DNA of 64,000 bases from Xanthomonas cissicola (GTDB taxonomy: Bacteria > Pseudomonadota > Gammaproteobacteria > Xanthomonadales > Xanthomonadaceae), in assembly GCF_008801575.1 (NCBI RefSeq), contig NZ_VZPL01000021.1:1-64000 (forward strand). The letters are read 5' to 3'. The notes beneath the pieces were generated by a model that was given only the letters and a program-made list of their open reading frames with translations, searched no databases and had not been told where the DNA came from. Below are positions 41,381-51,555 of this stretch, piece after piece. Positions within the stretch are counted from its first letter, which is position 1. Each line of letters begins with the position of its first letter. The position numbers were made by a program, and so were the translations under genes.

Positions 41381-42060
41381 GGGCGCGGCTTCTTCGGGTC
41401 GGCGTTACGGAACTTGTCCTGCAGCGCGCGCACGCGCGCATCCGGTGGCGCCGCGGCCGGCGCGGCGCCGGTGGTCTGCAGGGTCACGCGGCGCTGCACT
41501 GGCTCGCGCGCGATCACCAACGGCTCGCTGCTGGCAGCGCCCTTGATGCGCGGGTGCCAGACCCGCAGCGTGTAACTGCCCGCAGGCGCCTCAAGCTGGG
41601 CGCGACCATCGCTGCCGGTCTTGCCGAAATACGGGGTCTCCAGCACCACGATGTACCCCAGCATCCAATCGTGGATATTGCAGCCGATGGTGACCACGCC
41701 CGCCTGATCGAAACGCACCGGCGTCGCAGTGGTACCTTGAAACAGCGGCAGTTCGAAGCGCTTGGCCGGAGAGAACGAATACACCTGATGGCGAATCTGA
41801 TCGTTATTCGGAAAGCGCACCAGGGTACCGGTGCGCACTGCCAGCACGGCAGGCACGAACTGCGAATTGACCTGATCCATTTCCGCGGTCCTGGTCGCGG
41901 TCGGCGGAGCGGGCCGCGCCGGCTCCAGGCTCACGACCGCATCGACCAGCACGCCACCTGCATCGGCGACGGTCACGCTGACCGCTGTCGCCGACACCGA
42001 TCCTGCGGCGGCACAGGCCGCCAGCACCGACACGATACCCAGCCATTTGATCCATCGCAT
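41377..42060 (-). CDS. Periplasmic cupredoxin-like protein ('methylamine utilization protein' family)
   Basis: A 227-residue exported protein. After a signal peptide (to about residue 25) the domain carries a type-1 copper ligand set: His91 (IRHQVYSFS), Cys127 and His130 (IGCNIHDWM), and Met133. A carboxypeptidase-like beta sandwich follows (GSDGRAQLEAPAGSYTLRVWHP), then a basic tail (DKFRNADPKKPRP). Homologues are often labelled methylamine utilization protein, but no methylamine genes are here. First gene of the operon with the GGDEF/EAL, DUF3034 and haemoglobin genes. I chose the ATG at 42060 (MRWIKW). Confidence 0.88.
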   Translation of the reverse strand: MRWIKWLGIVSVLAACAAAGSVSATAVSVTVADAGGVLVDAVVSLEPARPAPPTATRTAEMDQVNSQFVPAVLAVRTGTLVRFPNNDQIRHQVYSFSPAKRFELPLFQGTTATPVRFDQAGVVTIGCNIHDWMLGYIVVLETPYFGKTGSDGRAQLEAPAGSYTLRVWHPRIKGAASSEPLVIAREPVQRRVTLQTTGAAPAAAPPDARVRALQDKFRNADPKKPRP

Positions 42061-42197
42061 GCGCACGCCCCCACCAGCCCTGTGCAATCGGCAGCGGGCG
42101 CCAGGCGAGTCCGACGTCGCGCTAGCGATTAGCCTCGGTTATCGGCCCGAGTGAACGCAAGCTTTAACCAGGCGCGTGCGGAATTTTCTGAACAAAA

Positions 42198-42250
42198 TTG
42201 CGGCGCCGGTCACCGGTCGTGTTGCGGGCGCGGCTATTGGCGCCGCGCAA
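42198..42250 (-). terminator. Possible terminator of the oxygenase gene
   Basis: An inverted repeat (TTGCGGCGCC and GGCGCCGCGCAA, two bases bulged) lies about 20 bp past the stop at 42270. On the minus strand it is followed by an A/T-rich stretch (AATTTTGTTC). The 31-base loop is long, so this is tentative. Confidence 0.35.
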
Positions 42251-42269
42251 TGCGTCCCGACGCGCCGGA

Positions 42270-43208
42270 TTACTTCAGCTTGATCTCGCGCAGACGCTCT
42301 TCCAGGAAGCCATGCGCCGTGATCGGCTCCGGATAACGGCTGGGATTGTCCGCGCTGATGCACGAGGGCAGCACGTCGATGAGGAAATCCGGATTGGGGT
42401 GCAGGAAGAACGGCACCGAATAGCGCGGTTGGCGCGCCTGCTCTCCCGGTGGATTGACCACGCGGTGGATGGTGGACGGATACACATGGTTGGTCAGGCG
42501 CTGCAGCATGTCGCCGATGTTGACCACGATGGTGTCGGCGTCGGCCGTGAACGGCACCCACTCGCCCTCGTGGGAACGCACTTCCAGGCCGGCGGCACTG
42601 GCACCCACCAGCAAGGTGATGAAATTGATGTCGCCATGCGCGCCGGCACGCACGTTGGGGATGTCGTCGCTGGTGATCGGCGGGTAATGGATCGGCCGCA
42701 GGATCGAATTGCCGTTGTTGGTCTTGTCGACGAAGTAGTCCTGCGGCAGGCCGATATGCAGCGCCAGCGCCGACAGCACGCGCGAACCCAATTGATCCAG
42801 TTGCTGGTACAGCTGGTAGCCGCGCTCGCGGAAACCAGCCACTTCGCTGGGCCACAGGTTCGGCGGCATCACTGCGCGGTACGGCGAATCGTCCGGAATC
42901 TCGCGGCCGATGTGCCAGAACTCCTTCAGGTCGAAGTGCTTGGAATCCTTGGCGGTTTCCACGCCGAACGCGGTGTAGCCGCGCGCGCCGCCGCTGCCTT
43001 CCACGTGATAACGGCGCTTGGTCGCTTCCGGCAGCGCGAAGAACGCCTTGAACACTTCGTAGGCGGCGTCGATATCGGCCTGTGCGATGCCGTGATTGCG
43101 GATGCCGGCAAAGCCCCACTGCCGATAAGCCGCTCCGAGCTCGGCGACGAAGGCGTCGCGATCGGTGTCGAAACGGGTGATGTCCAGCGTGGGGATGCGC
43201 GCGCTCAT
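42270..43208 (-). CDS. Isopenicillin N synthase-like 2-oxoglutarate/Fe(II) oxygenase
   Basis: A 312-residue non-haem iron oxygenase. The N-terminal DIOX domain (IPTLDITRF...GFAGIRNHGI) precedes the catalytic part. Iron ligands are His191 and Asp193 (GAHGDINFITLL) and His248 (STIHRVVNP); 2-oxoglutarate binding is by Arg262-x-Ser264 (RYSVPFFLHP). Substrate unknown; bacterial members act on varied small molecules and this does not show a beta-lactam cluster. I chose the ATG at 43208 over a TTG at 43226. The ribosome site is weak. Lone gene. Confidence 0.9.
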   Translation of the reverse strand: MSARIPTLDITRFDTDRDAFVAELGAAYRQWGFAGIRNHGIAQADIDAAYEVFKAFFALPEATKRRYHVEGSGGARGYTAFGVETAKDSKHFDLKEFWHIGREIPDDSPYRAVMPPNLWPSEVAGFRERGYQLYQQLDQLGSRVLSALALHIGLPQDYFVDKTNNGNSILRPIHYPPITSDDIPNVRAGAHGDINFITLLVGASAAGLEVRSHEGEWVPFTADADTIVVNIGDMLQRLTNHVYPSTIHRVVNPPGEQARQPRYSVPFFLHPNPDFLIDVLPSCISADNPSRYPEPITAHGFLEERLREIKLK

Positions 43209-43255
43209 ACGGATGTCTGCAGTCAAGGTCGAAAGGGTCGAGATAAACCTGCGGG

Positions 43256-43345
43256 TCAGATCAGCAGGCGATACAACAGGTAAAACGTCGCGGCCTTGGC
43301 GATGACCACGCAGATGCCAATGACGATCGACTCACGCCGCGTCAC
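43256..43345 (-). CDS. 29-residue hydrophobic small protein overlapping glmM
   Basis: A GTG-started frame of 29 residues beginning inside the last codons of glmM and ending TGA. The product starts TRRES and continues with one hydrophobic helix ([18 protein letters not shown]) ending YRLLI, a charged-N-terminus, single-span membrane protein pattern. The positive N-terminus predicts N-in topology. It would be translated by coupling to glmM. I do not know a homologue; size makes chance possible. Confidence 0.45.
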   Translation of the reverse strand: MTRRESIVIGICVVIAKAATFYLLYRLLI

Positions 43346-44677
43346 GCACTGCACCCGAGAGCCGGTCGAGCGTGTCCTGCATCAGGCCGGCGTCGTCGGC
43401 TTCCACGGTCACCCGCACCACCGGCTCGGTGCCCGACGGGCGCAGGAACGCGCGGCCACGGCCTCGTACGGCGGCCTGCGCCTGTTGCAACGCCTGTTGC
43501 ACGTTGGCCGCTTCCACAATGGCCTTGGCGGCGCCACCATCCAGGCGCACGTTGACGGTCTTCTGCGGCACCTTGCTTAGGCTCGTCAGCGCGTCGCGCA
43601 GGCTCTGCCCATCGCGACCCAGCGCTTCGAGCACCTGCAGCGCACTGACGATGCCATCGCCGGTGCTGGCACGGTCCAGGCACAGCAGATGGCCGGACGT
43701 TTCGCCGCCCAACGTGCCGCCGCCTTCGACCAGGGCCTGATGCACGTAGCGGTCCCCGACCTTGGCGCGCTGGAACGGGATGTGCAGCGCGGCCAATGCC
43801 TGTTCCAGACCGTAATTGGTCATCAAGGTGCCGACCACGGTACCCGTCAGCCGGCCGCTGGCCTGCCACGAGCGCGCGAGCACGTACAGCAGATCGTCGC
43901 CATCGACCGGGTTGCCCTGGTCATCGGCCATCAGCACGCGGTCGCCGTCGCCGTCGAAGGCGATACCCAGGTGCGCACCGCACTCGCGCACCTTGGCGGC
44001 GAGATTATCGATATGGGTCGAGCCCACGCCGGCATTGATGTTGAGCCCATCCGGCGCGGCGCCGATGACCACCACCTCGGCACCCAGCTCGCGGAACAGC
44101 ATGGGTGCGATGTGATAGGTGGCGCCATGCGCGCAATCCAGCACCATCTTCAGCCCGTGCAGGGTGAAACCACGCGCCACGCTTGCCTTGCAGAATTCGA
44201 TATAGCGGCCGATGGCGTCACGCGTGCGGATGGCCTTGCCCAACCGCTCCGATTCCACCGTGTGGAATGGCTCGTCCAACGCCGCTTCGATCGCCGCTTC
44301 GGTGGCGTCGTCGAGCTTCTCGCCTTCGGCGGAGAAGAACTTGATGCCGTTGTCGTAATGCGGATTGTGCGAGGCGCTGATCACCACTCCCGCGTCTGCG
44401 CGCAGCGTGCTGGTCAAAAAGGCGATGGCCGGGGTCGGCATCGGCCCGATCAGCTGCACGTCGGCACCGGCGGCAACCAAGCCAGCTTCCAGCGCCGCTT
44501 CGAACATGTAGCCGGAAATGCGGGTGTCCTTGCCGATCAGCACCAGCGGCCGCTTGCTGCGGCCCTGGGTCAGTACACGGCCGAGCGCATTGCCCAGGCG
44601 CAGCACGAAGTCGGCCGAGATCACGCCCTGCCCGACCCGACCGCGGATGCCGTCGGTGCCGAAATACTTGCGTGCGC

Positions 44678-44681
<4 letters not shown>
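43332..44681 (-). CDS. glmM: Phosphoglucosamine mutase
   Basis: A 449-residue GlmM, converting glucosamine-6-phosphate to glucosamine-1-phosphate for peptidoglycan and [14 protein letters not shown] opens it; [15 protein letters not shown] has the phosphoserine, [11 protein letters not shown] the Mg site, GETSGH the sugar-binding loop and [11 protein letters not shown] the phosphate-binding site. ATG overlaps the accD stop (ATGA). Confidence 0.97.
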
Positions 44682-45565
<884 letters not shown>

Positions 45566-45792
45566 GCGTGTATGACAATCCATGCAGGGCGGCCTGGCGG
45601 GCCGCAGAGGGGCGACAGTCTAACGCGCCGTGGGAATGCCAAGGTAGCCGGCGTCATGAATGCGGGGTCTGGCGCAGAGACTTCCGGGCTTGGGCGGCGG
45701 TATGTCCCTGCAAGCGATGGCCGTAGCCGCGAATGGATCGCGGCGGCTGCCGTGGCGCGATGCGGCGCAGGCACTGGCTACGCCTGCGCCCG

Positions 45793-45826
45793 CCCCTTCG
45801 CCCCAATCCCTCTAGCGCTGGGAGAG
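45793..45826. repeat. Degenerate copy of the 10.5-kb intergenic repeat
   Basis: On the minus strand it reads TCTCTCCCAGCGCTAGAGGG then ATTGGGGCGAAGGGG, matching the left arm of the element at 10450 (hairpin, then gttggggtgaggg) with several changes. It lies just past the trpA stop and may help end the trp transcript; accD is then expressed by read-through or separately. Confidence 0.5.
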
Positions 45827-45837
45827 ACGCTCGGTTC

Positions 45838-46644
45838 TCATCCCTGGTCGAGCGCCTGGCGCAACGGGGCCAGGAACGCTTCGGCGCGTTCACGGGCGCT
45901 ACGCACGTCGCTCACTTCCGCCAAAGCAGCGACCAGGGCACTGCCCACCACCACGCCGTCGGCATCCACGGCCATGGCAGCGGCGCTGGCCGCATCCTTG
46001 ATGCCGAAGCCGGCCACCACGGGCGCGCCGGCACGCCGACGCAGCTGGCGCAGGCGGTCGCTGGCGGCGTGGGTGTCGAGCAGATTGGAGGCGCCGGTGA
46101 CGCCGGCAAAGCTGACGTAGTACAGATAGCCCTGCGCGGTGCTGCACAACATATCCAGGCGCTGCTCGCTGGTGGTGGGCGAGGCCAGTGCGATCAGCGC
46201 CAAGCCGACCTCGGTGAAGATGGTGCGCGTCTCGCCGGCTTCTTCCGGCGGCAGGTCGACCAGCAGCACGCCATCCACGCCCGCGGCGACCGCGGCCTCG
46301 GCGAAGCGTCGCGTGCCATGGATCTCGATCGGGTTGAGGTAGCCCATCAACACCACCGGGGTGGTGGCATCTTCGCGGCGGAACTCGTGCACCGCTTCCA
46401 GCACATACGCCAGGCCAGCGCCACGAGCCAGCGCGCGCTCGGAGCTGCGCTGGATGGTGGGGCCGTCGGCCATCGGGTCGGAGAACGGCACACCCAGCTC
46501 GATCACATCGGCACCGGCGCGCACCAGCGCGTGCATCACCGGCACGGTGGCTTCCAACGATGGGTCGCCGGCGGTGATGAAAGGGATCAGTGCCTTGCGC
46601 CCATTGGCACGCAGCTCGGCGAAGCAGGAATCGATACGACGCAT
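45838..46644 (-). CDS. trpA: Tryptophan synthase alpha chain
   Basis: A 268-residue TIM barrel that cleaves indole-3-glycerol phosphate. PFITAGDPSLEATV and ELGVPFSDPMADGPTIQ (catalytic Glu and Asp60-type residue) are conserved; YYVSFAGVTGAS and VAGFGIKDAASA form phosphate-binding elements. ATG at 46644 (MRRIDSCF). Separated from trpB by small membrane ORFs, which is unusual since trpB and trpA are usually adjacent. Confidence 0.97.
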   Translation of the reverse strand: MRRIDSCFAELRANGRKALIPFITAGDPSLEATVPVMHALVRAGADVIELGVPFSDPMADGPTIQRSSERALARGAGLAYVLEAVHEFRREDATTPVVLMGYLNPIEIHGTRRFAEAAVAAGVDGVLLVDLPPEEAGETRTIFTEVGLALIALASPTTSEQRLDMLCSTAQGYLYYVSFAGVTGASNLLDTHAASDRLRQLRRRAGAPVVAGFGIKDAASAAAMAVDADGVVVGSALVAALAEVSDVRSARERAEAFLAPLRQALDQG

Positions 46645-46687
46645 GAAATCACTCGAACAAGGGAGGAAAGCCGGCCGCCATCTGACC

Positions 46688-46810
46688 TCAGGCGGCAAAG
46701 AAATACCGCATCAGCGCAAAGCACAGCGCAAACAGGTAGCCGTAGGAAAATCGATCGATGCGGAACACCGGGTCGCCACGGCGCGCACGCCACGCACCAA
46801 GCGCGGCCAT
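46688..46810 (-). CDS. Small membrane ORF, downstream part (40 residues)
   Basis: An ATG-started frame overlapping the stop of the preceding ORF (TGATG). It begins MAALGAWRARRGD and ends in a hydrophobic helix (GYLFALCFALMRYFFAA). In this frame the upstream codons read VAGGLMAALGAW, which would continue the transmembrane helix that ends the previous ORF. Hence it may be the C-terminal half of one membrane protein split by a frameshift, or a coupled second gene. Confidence 0.45.
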   Translation of the reverse strand: MAALGAWRARRGDPVFRIDRFSYGYLFALCFALMRYFFAA

Positions 46811-47061
46811 CAGGCCACCAGCGACGCGATCACTAGCGCTGCCAGTCGCGCGCCAAAGGTCGCAGTGAGGTGCTGCGGCAGCAGCCAGAGACTGACACCG
46901 CCAAGTAACGCACCCAGGATGGCGTAGCCGACTGCCGCCAGCCCTGTCGAGGTCCTGCGCTCGAACGACTCGGCGACAGAGTGCAGGCCAAGTTCGATCA
47001 GCAGCTCGGCCAAGGCCTGCAACAGCACCTCGGCCACCAACTGGAGCATTCCTTCGATCAT
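46810..47061 (-). CDS. Small membrane ORF between trpB and trpA (83 residues)
   Basis: An ATG-started frame 45 bp after trpB. It begins MIEGMLQLVAEVLLQALAEL, with an amphipathic helix, then a transmembrane helix (AAVGYAILGALLGGVSLWLL) and the start of a second (ARLAALVIASLVA) cut by TGA. A GGGA lies 9 bases upstream of the ATG. No enzyme motif; probable membrane protein of unknown role. See the next small ORF for a likely one-base frameshift relationship. Confidence 0.55.
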   Translation of the reverse strand: MIEGMLQLVAEVLLQALAELLIELGLHSVAESFERRTSTGLAAVGYAILGALLGGVSLWLLPQHLTATFGARLAALVIASLVA

Positions 47062-47105
47062 CGCCGCATCCCTGCATCCGGGTAGAGAAGTCGCCGCCGC
47101 CACTC

Positions 47106-48323
<1,218 letters not shown>

Positions 48324-48399
48324 GGAAATCCTCTGCAGCAATGCGTCATACGAGAGGCATCACTCTAGCGCAGTCGCAGCATGGGATAAATCGATAAGA

Positions 48400-48408
48400 T
48401 TGCTGCAA
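48400..48408. promoter_or_regulatory. Possible LysR/TrpI operator
   Basis: In the 105-bp divergent region a 9-bp dyad TTGC-T-GCAA lies about 20 bp before the regulator start. LysR-type regulators use short dyads of this kind; pseudomonad TrpI binds between trpI and trpBA. Weak evidence. Confidence 0.3.
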
Positions 48409-48428
48409 CCTGTGACCTGGAATCACAT

Positions 48429-49355
48429 ATGAATGCTTCGCTTCCCCCGTTGGCGGCGCTGCGCGCGTTCGAAGCTGCCGCGCGCTTGCAGAGCGTCAGC
48501 CGTGCTGCCCAGGAACTGAACGTCACCCATGGCGCCGTTAGCCGGCATGTGCGTTCGCTGGAACAGGCATTGGGCACCGCGCTGTTTGCGCGCCAGGGCC
48601 GCGGCCTGATGCTGACCGCTGCAGGGGTTCGGCTTCGCGATGCCACCGGCGAAGGCTTTGGCGTGATTGGTCAGGCCTGGGCGGCATTACAACGTCCGGC
48701 CGCCGGAGCGCCGCTGGTGCTGGGATGTTCGGGCAGCTTGTTGGCGCGCTGGGTGATTCCGCGCCTGGGACTGCTGCAGCAAGAGCTGCCGGACGTGCGC
48801 CTGCATCTGTCGGCCAGCGAACAGCCGCCTGGACCGGACCTGGACGGTCTGGATGCCGCCCTGCTGCTGGACACCCCACCCTGGCCGGGCGAATGGCAGG
48901 TGCACGCGCTGGGCGTGGAGTGGATTGGGCCGGTGCTGAGTCCGCAGCTGGCATCGACCTTGCAAATCGAGGGGAGCGACCCGGCCGTGCTCGGCGATCA
49001 CGCGCTGCTGCACACCCGCTCGCGCCCGCAGGCCTGGCCGGAATGGGCACAGGCGCACGGGCTGGCACCTGAGGCGCTGCGCTTCGGTACCGAATTCGAG
49101 CACCTGGTGTATCTGCTGGAAGCCGCTGCCGCTGGCCTGGGGATCGCGATTGCGCCGCAGCCGTTGGTCGCCGCGGACCTGGCAGCCGGGCGCCTGCTGG
49201 CGCCGTGGGGATTCGCCGCCACGCATGGCCGCTGGGTATTGTGCGCCGCCAAGCGCAACCCCGATCCACGCATCGAACGGTTGGCCGGCTGGCTGGATAG
49301 AACGCTGGCGACAGACCAGCACACCTCTTCGACCATGAATGTGGCGAAGAACTAA
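48429..49355 (+). CDS. trpI: LysR-type regulator, TrpI/GcvA-like
   Basis: A 308-residue LysR regulator. The DNA-binding part is LAALRAFEAAARLQSVSRAA...VTHGAVSRHVRSLEQALG, and the C-terminal effector domain starts at about residue 90. Its divergent position next to trpB matches TrpI of pseudomonads, which activates trpBA in response to indoleglycerol phosphate; the symbol rests on this context. GcvA-type family members look similar, so specificity is not proved. Confidence 0.85.
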   Translation: MNASLPPLAALRAFEAAARLQSVSRAAQELNVTHGAVSRHVRSLEQALGTALFARQGRGLMLTAAGVRLRDATGEGFGVIGQAWAALQRPAAGAPLVLGCSGSLLARWVIPRLGLLQQELPDVRLHLSASEQPPGPDLDGLDAALLLDTPPWPGEWQVHALGVEWIGPVLSPQLASTLQIEGSDPAVLGDHALLHTRSRPQAWPEWAQAHGLAPEALRFGTEFEHLVYLLEAAAAGLGIAIAPQPLVAADLAAGRLLAPWGFAATHGRWVLCAAKRNPDPRIERLAGWLDRTLATDQHTSSTMNVAKN

Positions 49356-49534
49356 GCCACCATCGCGCGCGATCGCCACATGACCACATCACCAATAGCA
49401 GGGGCATTGCGAACACACGCAGGGAGGAAGCGACTGCCCAGTGGACCCAGACGCAGCGGCGCTGCGCGCAACAAGCAGCGCTCAGACGCCTTGGCGTAGC
49501 CGCTGCTGCGAATCCCGAATCCCCACTCCCACCT

Positions 49535-50203
49535 TCACGACATCTCGTGACAATCCGCCCGCCGTACTTCCTCGACGAACTTGCGCATCTTGTGGCCGTC
49601 CTTGATGCCAGGCGCCAACTCCACGCCACTGGAAACATCCACGCCCCAGGGCAACGTGGCCACGATGGCGTCGAACACGTTGTCGGCGTTGATGCCACCG
49701 GCCAACAGGAACGGACGATGCAAGCCGGTGGGCAAGCGCGACCAGTCGAAGGTCTTGCCGGTGCCGCCGCCAGCGCCGGGCGCATGGCTGTCGAACAGAA
49801 AACCCGCAGTATTGGGATAGGACAGTTGCAGCGTGCGCGCGTTGGCGTCTTCGCCATTCACGCCGCTGCTGCCCATCGGCACCGCCTTGAGATACGGCAG
49901 GTTGAAGCTACGGCAGAACGCGTCGTCTTCCTCGCCATGGAACTGCAACAGGGTCGGGCGCACGGTGCGCACCACTTCGCGCACTTCTTCTTTCGAATTG
50001 TTGCGAAACAATGCCACCACATCGACCATCGGCGCGGTAGCCTGGCGCATCGCGCGCGCCTCGGCCGGCGCCACGCGCCGCAGGCTGCCATGCGCAAAGA
50101 TGAAACCTACCGCGTCCACACCCAGTTCGCCGGCCAGCCGGATATCGCCGGCGCGGGTCATGCCACAAAACTTGATACGGGTGCGGTACAGCGATCGATT
50201 CAT
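49535..50203 (-). CDS. trpF: Phosphoribosylanthranilate isomerase
   Basis: A 222-residue TIM barrel of tryptophan synthesis. Catalytic Cys is in [11 protein letters not shown] and Asp in LLFDS-type segment ([17 protein letters not shown]). [11 protein letters not shown] and [15 protein letters not shown] bind phosphate. ATG at 50203 overlaps the truA stop. Placed with truA and near trpBA/accD, as in pseudomonads. Confidence 0.96.
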   Translation of the reverse strand: MNRSLYRTRIKFCGMTRAGDIRLAGELGVDAVGFIFAHGSLRRVAPAEARAMRQATAPMVDVVALFRNNSKEEVREVVRTVRPTLLQFHGEEDDAFCRSFNLPYLKAVPMGSSGVNGEDANARTLQLSYPNTAGFLFDSHAPGAGGGTGKTFDWSRLPTGLHRPFLLAGGINADNVFDAIVATLPWGVDVSSGVELAPGIKDGHKMRKFVEEVRRADCHEMS

Positions 50204-50973
50204 TGGGTCACCTCAGCAGGCAGATGCCACTCTGCAGGATACAGAGGTCCGATAAATACCAGACCTTGTGGCGGCGCTGTCGGGCCGGCCACAGTGCGGT
50301 CGCGTCCGGCGAGCAACGTCGCGATCCAGTCGGCCGGCTGTTCGCCGGTACCGACCAAAATCAGCGAACCCACAATATTCCGCACCATGTGATGAAGGAA
50401 TGCATTGGCCTGGACCTGCACCTCCACCACCTCGCCAGTGCGCTGCACGTGGATGGCCTGCAGATTGCGGCGCGCATGCAAGGCCTGGCACTGCACGCTG
50501 CGGAATGCGCTGAAGTCGTTCTCGCCGAGCAAGGCCTGCGCTGCCGCATGCATGGCATCGGCATCGAGCGGGCGACGTTCCCAGCTCAGGGTCTGCCGAT
50601 ACAGGGCCGGGCGAATCTGCCGATTGAGCAGGCGATAGCGGTAACGACGCGCGCGCGCGGAAAAGCGCGCGTGGAAGTCATCGGCGGCCGGTACGCACCA
50701 GCGCACGGCGATCGACGGCGGCAGGCGCGCAGTGGTGCCCAGCATCCAGCCACGCGGCTCGCGGCGCGCATCGCTGTCGAAATGCACCACCTGGCATTCG
50801 CCGTGCACGCCGGCATCGGTGCGGCCTGCGCACACCACCTGCACCGGCGCATCGGCGACCGACGACAAAGCTGCCTGCAGGCTGGCCTGCACGCTCGGCC
50901 CGCCATGCTCGCCCAACTGCTGCCAGCCCTGGAACTCGCTGCCGTCGTATTCCACGCCCAGCGCGTAACGCAT
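50200..50973 (-). CDS. truA: tRNA pseudouridine(38-40) synthase
   Basis: A 257-residue TruA, modifying the anticodon stem. The catalytic Asp lies in [15 protein letters not shown]. The N-terminal [13 protein letters not shown] and [13 protein letters not shown] are conserved. ATG at 50973. Coupled to trpF downstream. Confidence 0.96.
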   Translation of the reverse strand: MRYALGVEYDGSEFQGWQQLGEHGGPSVQASLQAALSSVADAPVQVVCAGRTDAGVHGECQVVHFDSDARREPRGWMLGTTARLPPSIAVRWCVPAADDFHARFSARARRYRYRLLNRQIRPALYRQTLSWERRPLDADAMHAAAQALLGENDFSAFRSVQCQALHARRNLQAIHVQRTGEVVEVQVQANAFLHHMVRNIVGSLILVGTGEQPADWIATLLAGRDRTVAGPTAPPQGLVFIGPLYPAEWHLPAEVTQ

Positions 50974-51147
50974 CGGTACCTGCCCTATGAGTGAATCGAT
51001 GAAATCTGTGTCCGGTCATGCTGCCGCCATCGCCGGCGATTGCCAGCACAGCCCCGCCGCTGCAAAGAAGGTGAATTGTACGAGCCGCATTGCCTGGTGT
51101 GTGCCGAGCCGCTGCGACGCGCGCGCGGCCGGCACGCAAGCGCGTGG

Positions 51148-51555
51148 TCAGTCGCCGGACGCGACGCTGCGCTCGGACCACACGGCCAACGTGGTGCCGC
51201 CGGGCTCGCGGAAATGAAACCGGCTGCCGCCCGGAAAGCCGAAGACCGGCTTGACGATCACCCCGCCTGCGCCACGCACGCGCTCGATCACCGGGGCCAA
51301 CGCGTCGGCATACAGCACAACCAATGGTCCACCCTCGTCCGGCGCTGGCGCGGCTGCACGGTAGAAGCCGCCGTCCAGGCGGCCATCGTTGAAGGCCAGA
51401 TAGTCCGGGCCGTAGGCCTGGAATTGCCAACCGAACACCGCTTCGAAGAACGCACGGCTGGCGTCCGGATCGATGGAGGCGAACTCCACATAGTCGATCC
51501 GGCGCTCGCGTGCGTCACTGTCCTGCGCCGGGAGGCGATCGATCGCCGGGCTCAT
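51148..51555 (-). CDS. VOC (glyoxalase/dioxygenase fold) family protein
   Basis: A 135-residue VOC-fold protein: RRIDYVEFASIDPDASRAFFEAVFGWQFQ forms the first beta-alpha-beta-beta unit and VIVKPVFGFPGGSRFHFREPGG the second. Function unknown; VOC members range from isomerases to resistance proteins. Its ATG overlaps the fimV stop (ATGA). It is inserted between fimV and truA, where pseudomonads have none in my recollection. Confidence 0.85.
   Translation of the reverse strand: MSPAIDRLPAQDSDARERRIDYVEFASIDPDASRAFFEAVFGWQFQAYGPDYLAFNDGRLDGGFYRAAAPAPDEGGPLVVLYADALAPVIERVRGAGGVIVKPVFGFPGGSRFHFREPGGTTLAVWSERSVASGD

Noticed and set aside
41377-42060. Methylamine utilisation role for the cupredoxin
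   Set aside because: The label is inherited; no mau or amine dehydrogenase gene is present in the window.
42270-43208. Isopenicillin N synthase similarity as a sign of antibiotic synthesis
   Set aside because: No peptide synthetase or other beta-lactam gene nearby; the family is broad and the gene stands alone.
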